From NCBI GenBank assembly GCA_014904985.1, contig MU128935.1, positions 267,495-331,494 of the forward strand: a DNA stretch of 64,000 bases. Reading direction: 5' to 3'. Shown one piece after another: positions 34,509-47,093 of this stretch; position 1 is the first letter of the stretch; the number at the start of each line of letters is the position of its first letter. The stretch is from Hydnum rufescens UP504. Lineage: Eukaryota; Basidiomycota; Agaricomycetes; Cantharellales; Hydnaceae. The position numbers were made by a program, and so were the translations under genes. The notes beneath the pieces are model-generated. The model saw nothing but the letters and a program-made list of their open reading frames with translations, made no database searches and was not told the origin of the DNA.

Positions 34509-36100
34509 GACAGGAGCTCAGAACCTGACTTGGTGCGATAACCTCTCACGGTCACCTCATGTCACATCTCGAACGTCCGTCCAGTATTCAGAATCCAAGA
34601 TCAGCAGCACTTTGAGGCTGCGGAGGTATTGATCATTCGTTTCAATGCAGCACGAAGTTCAGTGTAATGAACCCATGGTGCATGAAGGTTGAAACCGATG
34701 CCGACACGCATGCTCAGAGACTTTCTCTTCCGCTGCGACCCGACCAACATGCCGTCCGTCCCCGGCAAGTCCTTCAGCTATCTGTATATCGAAAAGACAA
34801 CCATCGCCCTCTACGTTGGAGGCCTCTTCGTGACTTCGTGTGGAATTATGCTGATGGTCTTGAGGACCACACAATGTCGTCGAATGTTGGAGTACAATTT
34901 GACTCCAATATAGTGGATATCGGAGCGAGACTGATCTTTATCTTTCGATTCAAGGCCTATACGAGACGTTGCTCTTTAACCCTTTAACCTAAAGGCCACA
35001 GTGGGGCCACCATATCTTCCACTTTTCCATACCAATGGTCAAGGGATTATGTTGGGTCAGAAGGGAAGTTCTTAGATCTCACCCGCGAGATGGGAATGAT
35101 GCCGTCATAACCGAGCAAATGTGGGGAATGGCCGGACTTCGTATAGTTGCATGTCACTTGTTGTGGTCATGAGAGCGCTGCGTGGTGCCACAGCGGAATG
35201 GAGCTACGGACCCTGTAGAACTCACAATGTGCATCATGAGATGCCAGCTGGCTGCAAACTGAGACTGAGATTCGAGGCGCAAGAGAGTGTGTCGGGTGAA
35301 TACAGGTCCGATCCAAAAAGACAAGGAAAATGAATGTGGCATTTGGTGAAAGGTCAAGGGGCAATCTCAAGGGGACAAGAGAATAGAGGAAGCCTGAAGC
35401 GACAGTGGCGTGGGATGAAAGGAAACCGAAGGAGAAGGGCTCGGGTGCGCACAATCAGTGTGGCTTTCTGGGTGGGGACAAAGATGGCGAGATCGTCGGA
35501 TAGTCAGAAACTGTGATGGGCAAGACCCACAAATTGAGTGTAGTTGAGACGCTATGCTCGATGAGAAGGGTGACAATGGGACGCGAAGCAAACGGAAACG
35601 GACACACGACCAAAGCAGAGAAAAATAACGGGGGGTTTGGTGATTTTGGGGTTCGAGGCAACAAATAGCGCCATGCATTCGCGATCAAGCGAATTCAGAA
35701 GTTGCGGTACACAGCAAAAAAGGATAGCAAGTATGTCAAATCGAGACTAAAACACAAGCAAGGGGCGTCAGGGAGAAATCACAACGAAGAAGCTGTGCAA
35801 TCAATGGTCCTTAAGACATGGAACACAAACATAGGAATGCTAAATCGGGATGGAAAGAACAAAGCAGAGAAGCCAAATACATAGTGCAGGAAACGGGGGT
35901 CCAAAGAGCAAGATTACCATGCCTGGGTCAAGGTAAAGACCAGGGGAGCAAGAGAGAATCACGAGTTGCCGCGTATCTTCTGCCCCTGATATCTGCCACA
36001 AAAAAGAAAAGTTCCCTTGACAATCGGGTACATCGGAGCGACAGGACGGGGCGGGCAACCGGTGCCAACTTGTATGCGGGGGCCGAAATGGTGTGGGTCT
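34509..36100. other. Region with a CT-rich tract but no resolved gene
   Basis: From about 35300 to 35700 the minus strand is strongly C+T-rich, like a promoter or 5' leader for a minus-strand gene. The first ATG after it (35170, minus) opens MTTTSDMQLYEVRPFPTFA and then meets a possible GT donor, so a small intron-bearing minus-strand gene may occupy 34650-35170. I could not join it into a protein with a known domain. Confidence 0.3.
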
Positions 36101-37417
36101 CTACTTCTGTGCCTCAGTTACGCCCTCGAATGGTGCATCCAAAATGTAAGCAACGGACACAATGCCAACGGGACCGCGACCATGGTCAGATCCAAATGAG
36201 ATTTTTCTCCCTACCATACGATGGAAGTGCAGATCCGGACTGGCATTCCCTGGAGGGATGGTATTCTCGTCATCAGGAGAGAAATACTTGCCCGTCCCGA
36301 CGCGGCGGAGTCGTGGGCTGTCGCGGATGACAGGGCTGGAGGAGCCAGCAGCAAGTGAATACGGATGGGAACGTTTGGAAGTGGAGCTAATGAGGCGTGC
36401 GCGTTTGGGGGATTGGGAGGCGTCCAGACTCCCTCTACTACTTCGTCGAAGAGATGATGGATTATCGGAAGAACTGGCATCACCCTGAGGCCCGTGCCAG
36501 GTTAGACTCTCTACGTCCTCCCAGGAACGTTTACCACTGACAGCACGTGTACGCCTGGATCTCGGACCAAACGTTGGCATCTTCTTGGGGAAACGAGGGG
36601 GAATGGAAATGATGGGGTCGCAGGAGTTAGAGGCACCCAACGCAGTGGCCATTGCTACACGGGTAGACGAAGAGGAGGCGGAAGACAAGGACGTGCTTGA
36701 GACATTGAAAGGACCGGCCTCAGGAGCGCTTAATCTCTTCATTTTTTTTTGGTTTCTGTGAGTGGAGGTCGAGTCGAGGGGCGTGGGGTAGCCCCTCCGT
36801 GTCCGAGAAGTAGCCATTCCGTCCGAGGACGCATGATGGGAAAGAGGCGAAGGCCCGGTAGTTTTACGGGATGCGAAACGATGAGAACGTCCATAGGGAT
36901 GGAATGGGGCATGGGCTATCACTCGTTCGGACCTCTGCAAGGAAGAACCAAGTTTACTAAGTAGGAAAAATTAGTAAGGACGAACCATTCTTTCAAAAAT
37001 GAAAGAAAAATGTAAGTATGCGTACTCTTCACAGTGTAAACTTACGGATTTTTCTTCTGGGATGGGAAGAAAATCCATGCTGTTCTGCCGGTACAGAGGC
37101 ACTCGTCGGCTGGCCGCTCTGCCTGGAGTCTGGAGGTCAGCACATGGCACGTTAAGGGAAAATCGGGGTGAAGCTAAAGAGGACTGATGAGTTGGATGTG
37201 GTTGCGAATGCTGGGCAACTTGTGCTTGTTGTTTGGCAATGTGTAGTAGTTTGACACGGGTCGAACGTAGGGAATGAGGCCATTCTTCTCGGGTTTTTAT
37301 ATCGAGAATGTGGCGGCCGATTTTATCCAAGAGGTTAGATGGGGGAATCGATCCACTGAACGGACTTGCAAGATGCGATGGCACGCTATCGAGAGACTGG
37401 AAGAGCGGAAGTTTCAT
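36101..37417 (-). CDS. Unrecognised basic, Ser-rich protein
   Basis: Two exons (37046-37417 and 36101-36934) joined by a strong GTAAGT donor and a TTGCAG acceptor in matching phase give 401 residues. The N-terminal third has helical, Arg/Lys/Leu-containing segments (NLLDKIGRHILDIKTREEW, TRVKLLHIAKQQAQ) and a short phrase YRQNSMDFLP; the rest is Ser/Arg/Pro-rich and probably disordered, with a bipartite basic stretch (SRRTRAVSGKR) suggesting nuclear location, and short conserved-looking SPKRARL. No enzyme motif, signal peptide or membrane helix is seen. Function unknown. Open-frame length and clean splicing support a real gene. Confidence 0.65.
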
Positions 37418-38106
37418 GGTTCCTGTTCAGGATGACTATCAAATAAATGAAGAAAGATCCACGGACCGATACGAGCATGGCCATTTGGTCCGGTGTCCAG
37501 TCATGATTAGTTTCATCCTCGATGCTGTTCCAGCTACAATATTCCCATGGTAAGAACACGATACATGGCACGGCACAGCATACCAATGAGATATACCTGT
37601 CGGTGCTGTGACGAGGTCGAGAAGGTGTGAAATGACGGTTGGGGGAGACCGTTGGCAGCTGCTGTAAAGGAACACATGGGGAAAGCGTGATAGGGGGGCG
37701 AGGGAGAGCGAGGGAGAAAACTGGCCCAAGCGAACAATTAAAAAGGCGATATCTTCGGAACTGTTGCCCACAACGTACAGGATGGTTTCTGGTGAGAGAG
37801 AGACATGCACGAGAACAAAAGCCTTGAGAATTGATCAGAAACGGGGAGAAGACGCGACTATATCATTGCAGACGCGTGGTTACTCAACGCCAGCTAAAAT
37901 TTGCATCCGATGTAATAGATTACACGCGAGCACAAAACGCACAGAAGGAGAGGAGAGGAGAAAGGAAGGCATGGGCGAGTAGGAAAATAAAGACACCACG
38001 TGCTGTACATAGAAGGTACGGGAAACACGGAGGTGCATTAGGCTGAAAACGGTCCAAAAATAACACGACCAGAAGGAAAAACATCTCGGGAACCTGGTGG
38101 ATACGC
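37418..38106. other. Intergenic region
   Basis: Between the 5' side of the unrecognised gene and the 3' end of the GPI protein gene, both on the minus strand. Rich in CT on the minus strand near 37640-37760, consistent with a promoter for the downstream gene. Confidence 0.4.
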
Positions 38107-38526
38107 TTAGGCGAACAAGGCTCCAATGACGAGAGCAGCCGCCGCCCCAAAGGACAGGGGGGCGCTCGTGGTCGAAAGAGCGGAGGACTTGTGCGTAGAC
38201 GAAGGAGAGGAAGACGAAGTCGTGCTACCACCAGATGAGGTCGACGGAAGCGCCGTCGGGGTGGCCGAAGCAGGGTATGTACCTAGAGCTATTATCAGCG
38301 CGAGCGATAGGGTAATGCGCGGACTGTTTCACGTACTGCCTTCGGGTTTGATTTCGAACGGCTCGCTTAGAGCAAGGATGTCAGTCCTGTTGAGGATATT
38401 GGCCAAGCTACGACTGGGGTGTCAGCAAGGATTCAATCCGATTTTGGGGCTACATACGCAATGGTATAATTCGAGCCAGCAACAAGATCGCCATTAGGAG
38501 GGATGGACTGGCTGCAATCGTAGTTG
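38107..38526 (-). CDS. Ser/Thr-rich GPI-anchored surface protein, C-terminal part
   Basis: Cell-wall or plasma-membrane surface protein. Three resolved minus-strand exons (38458-38526, 38413 down to 38337, 38282 down to 38107) give PNYDCSQSIPPNGDLVAGS, an N-glycosylation site NYTI, DILALSEPFEIKPEGS, a Ser/Thr/Pro-rich stalk, and a C-terminal hydrophobic tail (SFGAAAALVIGALFA) preceded by small residues, as for GPI attachment. The phrase ILALSEPFEIK resembles the end of the Kre9/Knh N-terminal domain. The upstream exons, including the signal peptide expected between about 38530 and 39000, could not be fixed; open pieces such as SFLCKDPSAQSTYTVNAP lie there. Confidence 0.65.
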
Positions 38527-39114
38527 GGCACTGGCGAGGACAAGGTTGATCATAGGACACCCGGGATACCCAAAAATAGCACAAACATTGGGCAATGATT
38601 GGTAGTCCACCAGCAAGGGAGCCGACCGTAGGGTTAAAAACGATGACCTGATAAAAAAACATGTAGCACATTCCGCAGCCTCGCCGCGGCGCATTTACCG
38701 TGTACGTGCTCTGAGCAGACGGGTCTTTGCACAAGAATGAGCCTCCCCATCCCCGAAAGAACAAGGGCGAAGACTGACCGTTGCAACTCCACGAAAGGAG
38801 GTTGAGAGAGTTGGCAACCCACCTAGGAAGGAGAAAGGAAAATCAACACCCTTGTTGATGACAATCCTTTGGCAGAGACATCGAACCAATGAGTCGAGCT
38901 AAGCTGGCTGTCAGTAAAGTTGCAAATGGTACTGTGCTGAATTCACTGACTCGGGATTCGTGATTGTAAGGGCCCCGTGAGCGACAGAAAAGAAAAGAGA
39001 GGTCACAGCGACGGCGAAGGGAAGGAACCGCATGGAGAGAGTCTGGAAAAGTTGCAAGGTGACAGCGGCAACTGCCGAAACTCAGCTCGCTCCGACTCCT
39101 TTTTTTCCTTGAAC

Positions 39115-40944
39115 ATGTCCTGGAGACCTGCAGCACTCACCGGAACGAATGATGTCCCTCTGGTTACTCGACGACGATTTGGACCTGCCGTTGTAGAAGA
39201 GACTTCTCCCCCTCAGCTCGCACAGGCCACCCCTCCCGCTTTTCGACGCCCTCCTTTAAATGATATTGCTGGAGTCAAAAGAGGGCGAGAAGATGAGAGA
39301 TCTCCACCGCCGGACGTGGCAGGTAAGCATCTCGCAGCTCACAGTATCATAGTGCTCTCCTAGTGCTAGTCGCGGACCGTTGTCTTGGCATCCAACACAC
39401 CCGTTCCTCTACTCACATCTGACCTTATACTAACCGTGCCATCCCCTTACTCATCTTTGTATTCATAGCGGATCCTAATGTGCCCAGAAAGCGCAAGAGT
39501 CGCTGGGGTGAAGCGAAGACTGAGCTTCCAGGTCTTCCTACCGCCGTCTCGTCAGCTGGTGTCACCCAAAAAGACCTCGATAATTATGCTATTCAGCTGC
39601 GTCTAGAAGAGCTCAATCGTAAACTCCGGTTGAATGATATCATTCCCCCTGAACGCGAAAGGTGGGTATATGTTGATGATGAAGGATCGCCTTGGATGCG
39701 TACTCAATAATTATTCACAGATCCCCTTCACCCCCGCCCACGTATGATGCCCATGGGCGGCGGACCAATACTCGGGACGTTCGGTATCGCCGGAGACTTG
39801 AAGAAGAGCGGGTGAAATTGGTAGATCGGGCGATGAAGAACGATCCGAACTTCCAGCCCCCCGCCGAGTACCATCAACAAAAGCGCTCTCATCGACCCCA
39901 GGAAAAGGTTTACATCCCCGTCAAGGAGTTCCCCGAGATCAACTTCTTCGGTCTCCTCGTCGGACCCCGTGGCAATAGTTTAAAGAAGATGGAACGTGAG
40001 AGTGGTGCGAAGATCAGTATCCGCGGTAAGGGCAGTGTCAAAGAGGGTAAAGGTCGCCCCGATGCGTTCGCGGATGATGCTGAGGAGGATCTGCACTGCC
40101 TAATTATGGCGGATACGCAGGACAAGGTCGAAGCGTGTGTCAATCTTATTAACAAAGTCATCGAGACGGTGAGTCGCAATGTTGGTTCTGTGACGTAATC
40201 TGGCGCTGATATATTTTTCGCCCTCTGTCAGGCTGCCTCTACGCCCGAAGGCCAAAATGATCACAAACGTAACCAACTTCGTGAACTCGCAGCTCTCAAC
40301 GGCACCCTGCGCGACGACGAAAATCAAATCTGCCAAAATTGCGGGAATCGCGGCCACCGCAAGTACGATTGCCCTGAACAACGCAATTTCTCCGCCAACA
40401 TTATTTGTCGTCTTTGTGGTTCTGCCGGACATATGGCCCGTGACTGCACATCCAAGCGCGATCCAAATGGCTTTGTACCCATGGGAGGAGGGGCTCCCGC
40501 CGGCGCCCCCGGGGTGGGTGGTGGGCCAAGTACCATCCCTGGTGCGCCTGGATTTGACTCGGAATACGCGAGTCTCATGGCCGAGTTGGGTGAGGGTGGA
40601 GCCATTGGTGGTGGTGGGCATGTGGCTGGCCCGGATTCCCTAGTAGGAGGACCAAAGATCCCCCCTTGGCGCCTACCCGAAAACTGGACGCAAGGCCCCG
40701 TCGGTGGCGGTCCTCGCCCCCCAATGGATACGGTGGACCGCCAGGGTACGGTGCCCAAACAGGTTATGGTGGTGGACCAGGCTATGGATATGGAGCATCT
40801 GCTGGAGGACAACCTTATGGCGGATACCCTGCTGCCGGCGGTTATACACCTGCATCGGCGCAACAGACTTACTCACAGCCCGGCTTTGACCCTCAAGCAG
40901 CCTATGCGCAGTACTATCAAACCTTGCAGCAATCTGGAAGATAG
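39115..40944 (+). CDS. MSL5: Branchpoint-binding protein (BBP/SF1)
   Basis: Binds the intron branch site early in spliceosome assembly, together with U2AF. Exons 39115-39322, 39469-39661, 39721-40168 and 40232-40944; about 520 residues. In order: [10 protein letters not shown] near the U2AF-binding N-terminus, the helix-hairpin region ([31 protein letters not shown]), the KH/QUA2 domain ([40 protein letters not shown]), two CCHC knuckles ([14 protein letters not shown] and [14 protein letters not shown]), and a Gly/Tyr/Pro-rich tail ending TLQQSGR. At C6 40717-40722 the frame changes; a seventh C joins GGGPRPP to [10 protein letters not shown] in the tail. No intron fits. Confidence 0.94.
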
Positions 40945-42194
40945 GTGTCCGTGCCAATACCGATCCATTCTGGTCAATTTATCCGCTCACATCAACCGAA
41001 TTCTCGAATTTTTCAATTCTCACTTCTCGTTATCTCACCCCTTTTCAGACTCCGACCACTATACCGACGATTGTTTTGTGGAAATTTCAACGGTAATATG
41101 CAACGTGTCTCGAACCATTCCATTATCCCATCCCTACCATTGTTCACATCTTCATCTGTCAACCTCGGGTTTCTACTTGACGTAACTGATGTTTGATGTA
41201 TGACTGACACCATGGGCCGTGGCTGGCTGGCGTCTTACTTACTTATGCCGTGAAGGGTGTTGTAGTTGTTGCAGCGTCGATTCGTTGATGACTCGTTCCC
41301 CCAGAGTTACATGGCCATCCGTGGCTTTACTCTATACTTTACAGGACTCCCTAACTAATACGATATGTCTCCGTCCGAATATTTTGCATGGGAAAAATCC
41401 AAGGTCATTGTGGAGTTCCTTGAGACTCTATTATGGTAGTCCCGACATTTGTGCCCTGACCAGATCGTTCTGTGTATCTTTCTGAAATTAGTCATGTACA
41501 CTTGCAATTGGAGTGGTGACAGAAAACAAGCAAGTATCTAACTGATGCAACGGCTAGTAAATTACTGTACACTGGTCATGCCGATTCCAACTCAGAGGAT
41601 TGGAATGCCCCGTTCGCCACGACTGCGTTTTACAGGAGTTGCAGCCCCCAAAAAGGTGTTTTTGTATGACCCTACAAACAGCGAGATCTTGCAACACGAT
41701 CAAATCCCTGGAGACAATGACAAGACCGACGAGCCATATTAGGCCACGAACCAAATGGAGGGATTTGTTGGATCATGGAACCTTGGGGGAAATCGCTGAC
41801 ATTCAGACGGTGCCAGGAGCAAATGGATCTCCCTGGCAGATGGCCAAGTCCAGCCAGTGGGTACAATCTCGATCCGTGAGTGGCGGCTTTGCCGAGACAG
41901 CAAGACACAGCCAAGAATCCTGGTCAATTCACCCAGGGTACTCCCGCATCTCACGGCGCGGAAATAGCTACATACGATCACAACTGTTCGGAAAGATAAG
42001 CCAGCACTTCATTTTGCTTGTTTTAAGTGGGCCTCTGCGAAAGTGTCGTCACCACCATCCATAATCAAACGCCTTGCCGGCGTGATTTATGAGAGTGTAC
42101 AGTCTCGCCTGATATTTCTTTTGTATCATGGACATAATGGCCCCTTCATCATTGTCTTCATCGGCAGAGAGGAATATTATTTTGGCCGAATCGA
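40945..42194. other. Convergent intergenic region
   Basis: About 1.25 kb between the stops of MSL5 and RCM1. Short open frames on both strands (for example 41545-41742) without recognisable content. Confidence 0.5.
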
Positions 42195-44316
42195 TCAGTG
42201 TTTCAGTGGTGTTTCAGGATCTGATTTGTCGGCGACGGGAGTAGTTGCGGCCGTGGTTTTCTTCTTCTTCCGCCTCTTCTTCGGTTTCTTTCCGCCCGCT
42301 GCCTCCCTGACTTCATCGTCATCCAGTTGGCGCTTGAGAGACTTGTCCAGGGAAGTGGAGTCGCCGCGGACAAATACAGCGACGAAGAACCCATTTGTGC
42401 GATCAACGCCTGGCATGGTGCGGATGAGAGATTCGGCATCAACTATGATGATGGAAAGAGCAAGTACGAATTTAGTTTGTTTGCGAGTCATGAACGTGGG
42501 TATGAAGTTTGGGTGGCATACCAGGGTCATACATCTCTTCGGATCTGCCCCTCCGCTCCCATGTAGGCATGACTTGAGAACGAGGCGCTAGGTGGAAGTC
42601 GCCTTGAAGTGCCTCGACACTCTTGAGAGCTTCGCGGACCACGTGCTCGTTTTCTTCGGGGTGGATACTGGAAAGGCCGGGTAAGTGCCCCTTGGACTGA
42701 GAAGAGGAGGTAATGAAGCTCACCTGCAAGTGGAGTAGACGATCTTTTCGGCTGCGGGAACTATCGATGGTACATCAGCATGAGTCCGGATGTGTAGACA
42801 ATAAAAACGATTTCTCGCATTTCATGGCGTGTTGAAGTATGGACAGTTGGAATTCGGACAACCTTTGCAAGCGCTCTATCTGTGAGTCTTGCTCTTGGTT
42901 CTCGGCTTGCGAATGTAGAGTGGGAGGATGTCTCCATAATATCAACGGCAGATAAGTGGAGAGTTCACGTACTTGATTCCAGCAGGTAGTCTAGTCGATT
43001 TACGATGCCCGAGCCGCTGCACGATGGATCCAGTAAACTGTAGGAATATAGAGATACACAAGATGGGTCCATCGTTTGAAGAAGCCGGGGGGTGGACTTA
43101 CATGTGGGAGACGTTTCTGTACTTTTCGTCCAACGGGTTCGTATCTAGGAAGTCTCCGCATGTAGTTTCGACGTTCCGACATTGTGCCTTCTTGAGCATC
43201 TTTTGGAGAGTCGCGTAACGGTGTTTATCCCTCTCAAAGGCAAAGATCTATTATTTCGGGTCCAGATCAAAGGGATTTGTTAGGAATGGGCACAGTGATA
43301 TATTCTTTCCACGTACTTTCCCCTCGTTACCCATGAGAGAGCTAAGATGGGAGGTCTTGTTTCCCGGAGCGGCAGTGGCGTCTATTACGATTGTCTTGTC
43401 GCTTTGTGGAGGGGAAAGTAGAGCGGCTGGAAGGCAAGACGCCTTATCCTGAAGGATTAGGAGGCCGTTAAGGTATAGGGGTTCAGTTTGGAAGGATATA
43501 GAGGGATGGAAGGCCAGGAGGCCAGGGATGTGAGCGTCTTCGTAGAACTCTTTGCTGTATTGGTGGAAATGGGATATAAAGGGGAGTTTGATATGTTTAT
43601 GGGGTAACTTACGGATTTGTAGTGTGCCGATCTTCAGTAAGAGAAAGACGTCTTGGGGTGGCTAGAGCGCTGATCGCTTCATCCAATGTGCCGACGTTCA
43701 AGTTGATGCGGACATATCGAGGAATGTATCCTGTACAATGGGAAACGCTGAGATACCATCCCCAGAGAAAATGACAGGGATATCGATCAAGGAAAAGACG
43801 AGCTAACCAGAACCACCCTCAGACTGGGCGAGATCTTTGTCATTCTTGACACCTCTTTTGACTTTTATCTTGACCAGTTCGGAATGGAGACGTGTTTTAT
43901 GCTTGAGAATGGCCTGTTTGATAGGTCCATCGCCAGCTTGTATGCCTCCCCGAGAGAATAGGAGATCATGGACCAGGAGGAGAGCCAGGTTCATAGAGGT
44001 GATGTGTCGTCGCTCAAGCTTGAGGAGGGAGGTAGCATTGATAATGGTTGTGAGGACAGGTTTGTCTACGAGGTAGGAGTTATTGGGGTGGTTCGATTAC
44101 GTTCATAGTTGACAATGAAGAAGAGGCAAGTCGGACGTCTTGGACGATTTCGATCCACTCACATTCGAGAGTGCGGATCACAGCAGCGGTCATCCGTTTT
44201 CGGTTCCGATCATCAACCCCATTGCCAGCGACTTCCTGGGCCAATATTCCTTTGATAGAACCTTGCTTGGTGTCCAATCGATCGAGTACTTTGGCTGCAT
44301 CAAAGTAAAATTTCAT
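42195..44316 (-). CDS. RCM1: 25S rRNA cytosine-C5-methyltransferase Rcm1/NSUN5
   Basis: NOP2/Sun-family enzyme that makes m5C in large-subunit rRNA. Multi-exon minus-strand gene. N-terminus FYFDAAKVLDRLDTKQGSIKG from the ATG at 44316; then MNLALLLVHDLLFSRGGIQ, KTRLHSELVKIKVKRGV, YIPRYVRINLN, LLILQDKASCLPA, the SAM site VIDATAAPGNKTSHLSSLMG, and both active-site cysteines: DPSCSGSG (catalytic-pair Cys codon at 43019-43021) and IVYSTC (about 42726-42737). The last exons give HPEENEHVVREALKS, then after an intron VDAESLIRTMPGVDRTNGFF and a Lys-rich tail. Exon ends inside the middle third are only approximate. It is divergent from the J-protein gene at 44783. Confidence 0.92.
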
Positions 44317-44782
44317 GGGAATCGGTTCCCAGTTGCCCGACTAGATGTCACTATTGGTGGCGTAGCCGAAAATGAGGGCATGTACAGCCGATGGTAGCCC
44401 CTGGAGATATACGGGTGCAAATAAAACAAGAGAGTCAGGCGGTCTTCTTGTTGTTTATGATGCCCAGAAAGACAATGACAGCATGAGAAAATGGATGGGA
44501 TATACCCTCAGGACGTATTAAAGATATATCAGCACGAGCACAGGACGACTCGTGTCAGATTATTAGATAAAATGAAGAGCATCACGGATGTGGTACTTGG
44601 GGAGAAAGGCACTCACAGTGGCTGTGGGGGTAGCGAGTTAAGGCAACAACAACACAAGACAAACACGCTGGAATAAATTGAATTTTTGATTCCGAGCTCC
44701 CTACACGTTTTTCGAGTCGTGAGTTGCAAAACGTCGGCAGCCACCAACTCATCGGCCCGCAACCTCACGCCCCTGCACACAA
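44317..44782. promoter_or_regulatory. Divergent promoter region RCM1 / J-protein
   Basis: 466 bp between two divergent starts; no other gene seen. Confidence 0.5.
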
Positions 44783-46714
44783 ATGGCGTCCACCGAATAC
44801 TACGACTTGCTGGGCGTGAGCTCTGACGCGACAACGGGTGTGTTGTTCGCTCTGCTTTCGCCCCGTTTCTTCTTTTTGCAGGACCAAGGCGTATTAAAAC
44901 TCACCCTCGCGATATAGAGGAAATAAAACGCGCTTACAAGAAGAAGGCGATGAAACATCACCCCGTATGTACGCCCGTCGTCCTATGCTTGCATTGTACC
45001 AACTGAACGTAATGGAAACAGGATAAAGTAAAGTACCTGCATCCTCCCTCGCGTCCTCTTTCTTCATGCACCACCTCACATTCTCAATGGACTACCTCTA
45101 TTCTTGTTCGGGTTTAGAATCCCAATGACCCTATGGCAGCGCAAACCTTTCAAAGCCTTCAAAACGCATACTCGACGCTTCTGGATCCGGATTCCCGGGC
45201 GGCGTATGATCGATATGGTCCGGACGGACCTAGTTCACGTATGGGCGGAGGAGGGGGTGGCATGGGAATGGAGGCAGATGAGCTCTTCGCGCAATTTTTC
45301 TCCTTCAGTATGGGTGGGGGTGGTGAGCCTAGTGGATTTAGCAGAAGGGGGAAACCACGACGAGGAGAAGATTCGATTATCCCGTACGAGGTCACCTTGG
45401 AAGATCTATATAACGGGAAGACGGCACATTTTAACCTAGAGAAAAATGTTGTCTGCGGACATTGCAACGGGTACGTCTCCGTTGTTTTTTATCTTTGTTT
45501 TTATTGGCTTCCCGGTTTTCAATGCGCGTAGTGAGCCCGGAATGAGAATGATTTGATGAACGCTGATGGCTGTGCTGAATACTTAGAACGGGTGGGAAAC
45601 CGAAAGCGAAACCCCAGAAATGCACCAAGTGTGATGGGAGAGGAATCACTCCTGTAACACGTACGGTTGAGTTGCCCGTTTCATTCCAGGGCATTGATCA
45701 CTGAATGCTGATAGAGCTTTTGTAGTTGGCGCGAGGCCAAATCGGTGTCTCTCAAGTAACCTGCCCAGATTGTCACGGTGATGGGACACGTTTTCGTGAA
45801 AAGGAACGGTACGTATGAGCACAGCCTTTGCGCGAGCTGTACTGATAGTGTTTACGTACGTACACAGGTGTAAGAAGTGTAAAGGGGAAAAGACGGTGAA
45901 GGAAAAGAAAGCGGTGGATGTGATGGTCGAAAGGGGAATGAGTCATAATCAGAAGATTGTGATGAAAGGGGAAGCTGACCAACAGGTGCGTAGATTAACA
46001 CCTATTCTTAGGATTGCCTATTATGGAGCGATCATCAGGGTCTGGTGACAAGGGAGGACTCACATGGCCCTGATTCTAGCCTGGTGTCGAGACAGGCGAT
46101 GTGGTGTTTTCTCTCCGGATGCGACCGCATGCGACGATCCACAGAGCGGGCTCGGACTTGATCACGACCGTCCATGTCACTCTCTCTGAAGCACTACTCG
46201 GTTTTCTCGCGTTCTTATCACCCACTTGGACGGACGAGGGATTCATGTCGAACGCAAACGAGGTGACACCCTCTCAAGTGGGGATACTATTGTGATCAAG
46301 TCAGAGGGGATGCCCATCCAAAAGCAGCCGTCAGCAAGGGGTGACTTGTACATTCATTTTGAGGTGGAGATGCCTACGGAGGAGTGGTTGAGGAGTGTGG
46401 ATCTCAAGGCGCGGGACCTCCGTTGAGCGCCTAATTAAGCGCGTTGACGTTTTTCTTTTCGATCAGGTCTTGGAATCTGTGCTCCCACCAAAGAAACCGG
46501 ATCTCGACCCACGGCCAGCCCGAGTAGACGTAGTTGATTGGGAGGCGGCAGATATGAATGCGGTGAGTGGAATCAACACAGCCCCCAGCATTTGATTTTC
46601 ACGTGTGGGGATGGGCAGTACGATGAGCATGAGGATGAGTGGGAGGACGAGGAGGACGAAGAGGACGAGGGCGGGGATTACGGAGATGAGGCCCCTGAGT
46701 GTGTTCATCAGTGA
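44783..46714 (+). CDS. Type I (DnaJ/Ydj1-like) Hsp40 with CaaX end
   Basis: Cytosolic Hsp70 co-chaperone. Exons: 44783-44837, 44918-44964, 45022-45027, 45118-45470, 45587 on, 45726-45808, 45868-45985, 46080-46408, 46467-46562, 46619-46714. The J domain is EYYDLLGVSSDATT ... KKKAMKHHPDKNPND; Asp-Lys of HPDK comes from a 6-nt exon. A Gly-rich linker, then four zinc-finger repeats (CGHCNG, CTKCDGRG, CPDCHGDG, CKKCKGEK), the substrate-binding C-terminal domains, and an acidic tail ending CVHQ, a plausible farnesylation box as in Ydj1. At T4 46202-46205 one base more is needed to join SEALLGF to SRVLITHLDGRG. The donor after 46408 is non-GT (GC) or misplaced, and the exact end of the exon starting 45587 is uncertain. 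Confidence 0.9.
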
Positions 46715-47093
46715 GCGTTGCCGCACTGGCTCAGGGCGTAGTCGGGGGAGTGCGGAAATAAAGTTGTTACCGATACCGCATAAGGTAGCCACGTTCGAAG
46801 ACGTCTTTGACGATGAGGAGCACAGCATCCTCGTTGCTCGACCCCACAATTTGCCCCTTCATCGCTTTTTCTGTGAAAATCCGGGAAAGTAATATGAAGG
46901 ATCTTGTCGAGTCAAGTTGGTTACTGAATTTCCGTTCCTGATTCATCTCTGGCTCCATGAATCTAGAAACAAGGCACCAAATTCTCGTTTCGACAGCGGA
47001 GCGCCCTCTCAAAAGGCGGATATCAGCCTCCTCTATTTTCCCTTCTTGTCTTCTCCGCCATCCTCAACGACGCCCATCACCTTCCAATCTCCC
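46715..47093. other. Intergenic region, bZIP promoter
   Basis: 379 bp between the J-protein stop and the bZIP start. The last 90 bases are CT-rich. Confidence 0.5.
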
